Origin: Tetrahymena thermophila SB210 | Taxonomy: Eukaryota; Ciliophora; Oligohymenophorea; Hymenostomatida; Tetrahymenidae | Length of the DNA stretch: 64,000 nucleotides | Direction: 5' to 3' | Assembly: GCF_000189635.1 (NCBI RefSeq) | Contig: NW_002476559.1 | Span: forward strand, 1,364,001 to 1,428,000 | In this document: piece by piece, positions 63,314-64,000 of the stretch | How positions within the stretch are numbered: position 1 is the first letter of the stretch | Layout of the letters: each line of letters begins with the position of its first letter | Position numbers and translations under genes: made by a program | Notes under the pieces: generated by a model | Database searches by the model: none | Told to the model about the DNA's origin: nothing | The model's input: the letters and a program-made list of their open reading frames with translations, nothing else

Positions 63314-63859
63314 TTAACCATCATATTGGGGAGCGGTATCGTTATTCATGGGTTTGCCTTCTAAATCATCTGTCTTTTGCATAGAAGCGCTAGCAACCAT
63401 TCCAGCACAGCAGATGCAAGAGCAGCAAATAACCAATCCTAAAATACCAAGACTAATGTAGACAAGAATATAGAAAACCATAGCTAATGTATGCAATTCT
63501 CCACAACTTTTGTTATCCTTTACAGTTAAACCAATTCCACAAATGATTACAAAAATACCGCCAACTGCTTCAAGAGAAGACCAAAGAGTAGGACACTTCT
63601 AAGTCAATTTGCAGATATACAAAGGAAGTTTGATTAAAGAAACAGCAGTATAAGAAAGACAAACAATCATAGTTAATTTGGTCCAATCTATAAATTGGCT
63701 ATCATCGCATTTAGAATATCTCTCAGGATTTGTTGAAAATGCATAGAACAAACCACCGAAAATACCATAAAAGATGACGATTATAAGATCTTTGCCCCAA
63801 GCAGAATCGTTGTTACCACCGAGTTGTGGGTTTATTTGGTTTAGTTGTTCGTATTGCAT
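63314..63859 (-). CDS. Four-span membrane protein, 181 aa (family member 3)
   Basis: 182 codons from ATG 63859 (MQYEQLNQINPQLGG) to TGA 63314-63316, with one in-frame TAG Gln. Four spans lie at about residues 25-43, 64-83, 92-110 and 120-146, the last ending in a Cys cluster (CCSCICCAG) that could be palmitoylated. Loop 1 has YSKCDDSQFIDWTKLT and loop 2 KDNKSCGELHTLAMVFYI, matching member 2. The tail is hydrophilic (DDLEGKPMNND). Codon use is richer in G and C than in neighbouring genes, often a sign of high expression in ciliates. Function unknown. Confidence 0.88.
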
Positions 63860-64000
63860 TTATTAAAACTCTATCAGTTTGTTTTGATGTTATTTGATTT
63901 ATTATTTTCAATTATTTCTCAATATGAATTTTAAAGAGTTTACTATAAAGAAAAAGATTATTGTCTTCAATCTGATATTATCTTATCTGATTTGTATATA

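Overview
The window is ciliate nuclear DNA, most likely the macronuclear genome of Tetrahymena or a close relative. It is extremely AT-rich. Every long gene is interrupted by TAA and TAG under the standard code but reads through cleanly when TAA and TAG mean glutamine and only TGA stops. Introns are GT..AG and AT-rich, often 50 to 250 bases. Standard-code ORF calling therefore shows only fragments and shadows; the genes below were read by hand with the ciliate code, with splice phases checked where coordinates are given. No tRNA, rRNA or CRISPR array was recognised.

Left part (20-18665, all minus strand): a very large gene for a predicted secretory or membrane protein (signal peptide at 8378, C-terminal membrane anchor near 20-350), then a cluster of four intronless coiled-coil genes (9591-10955, 11757-13616, 14881-16710, 17634-18665). 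The middle two are a recent tandem duplication of about 3.1 kb that includes the upstream DNA. The two outer genes are diverged relatives or look-alikes.

Signalling pair (19865-30891): a nine-exon cyclic-nucleotide-dependent (PKG-type) protein kinase on the plus strand lies tail to tail with a minus-strand cyclic-nucleotide-gated K+ channel gene (TVGYGD filter, C-terminal CCHC knuckle). Both products should read the same second messengers.

Centre (32944-44398, plus strand): a complete five-exon RAD23 gene (UBL, UBA1, XPC-binding, UBA2, acidic tail), followed by two tandem paralogues of about 1,065 and 1,213 residues with glycine-rich, collagen-like N-termini on a large conserved body. These resemble a family I recall from bacteria and amoebae and are the most unusual proteins in the window.

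Gene-poor island (about 46.5-53.1 kb): sequence visibly richer in G and C than its surroundings, without a convincing long gene. It holds an 85-base direct repeat, a cluster of four perfect inverted repeats, a GC-rich patch, an A-rich strand-asymmetric tract and a three-copy minisatellite. It may be transposon or germline-derived residue.

Right part (53161-64000, mostly minus strand): an ankyrin-repeat gene, a 190-residue protein of unknown role, a possible small secreted protein, three related four-membrane-span proteins with conserved loop cysteines, one small two-exon gene and a 121-base element with 31-base terminal inverted repeats.
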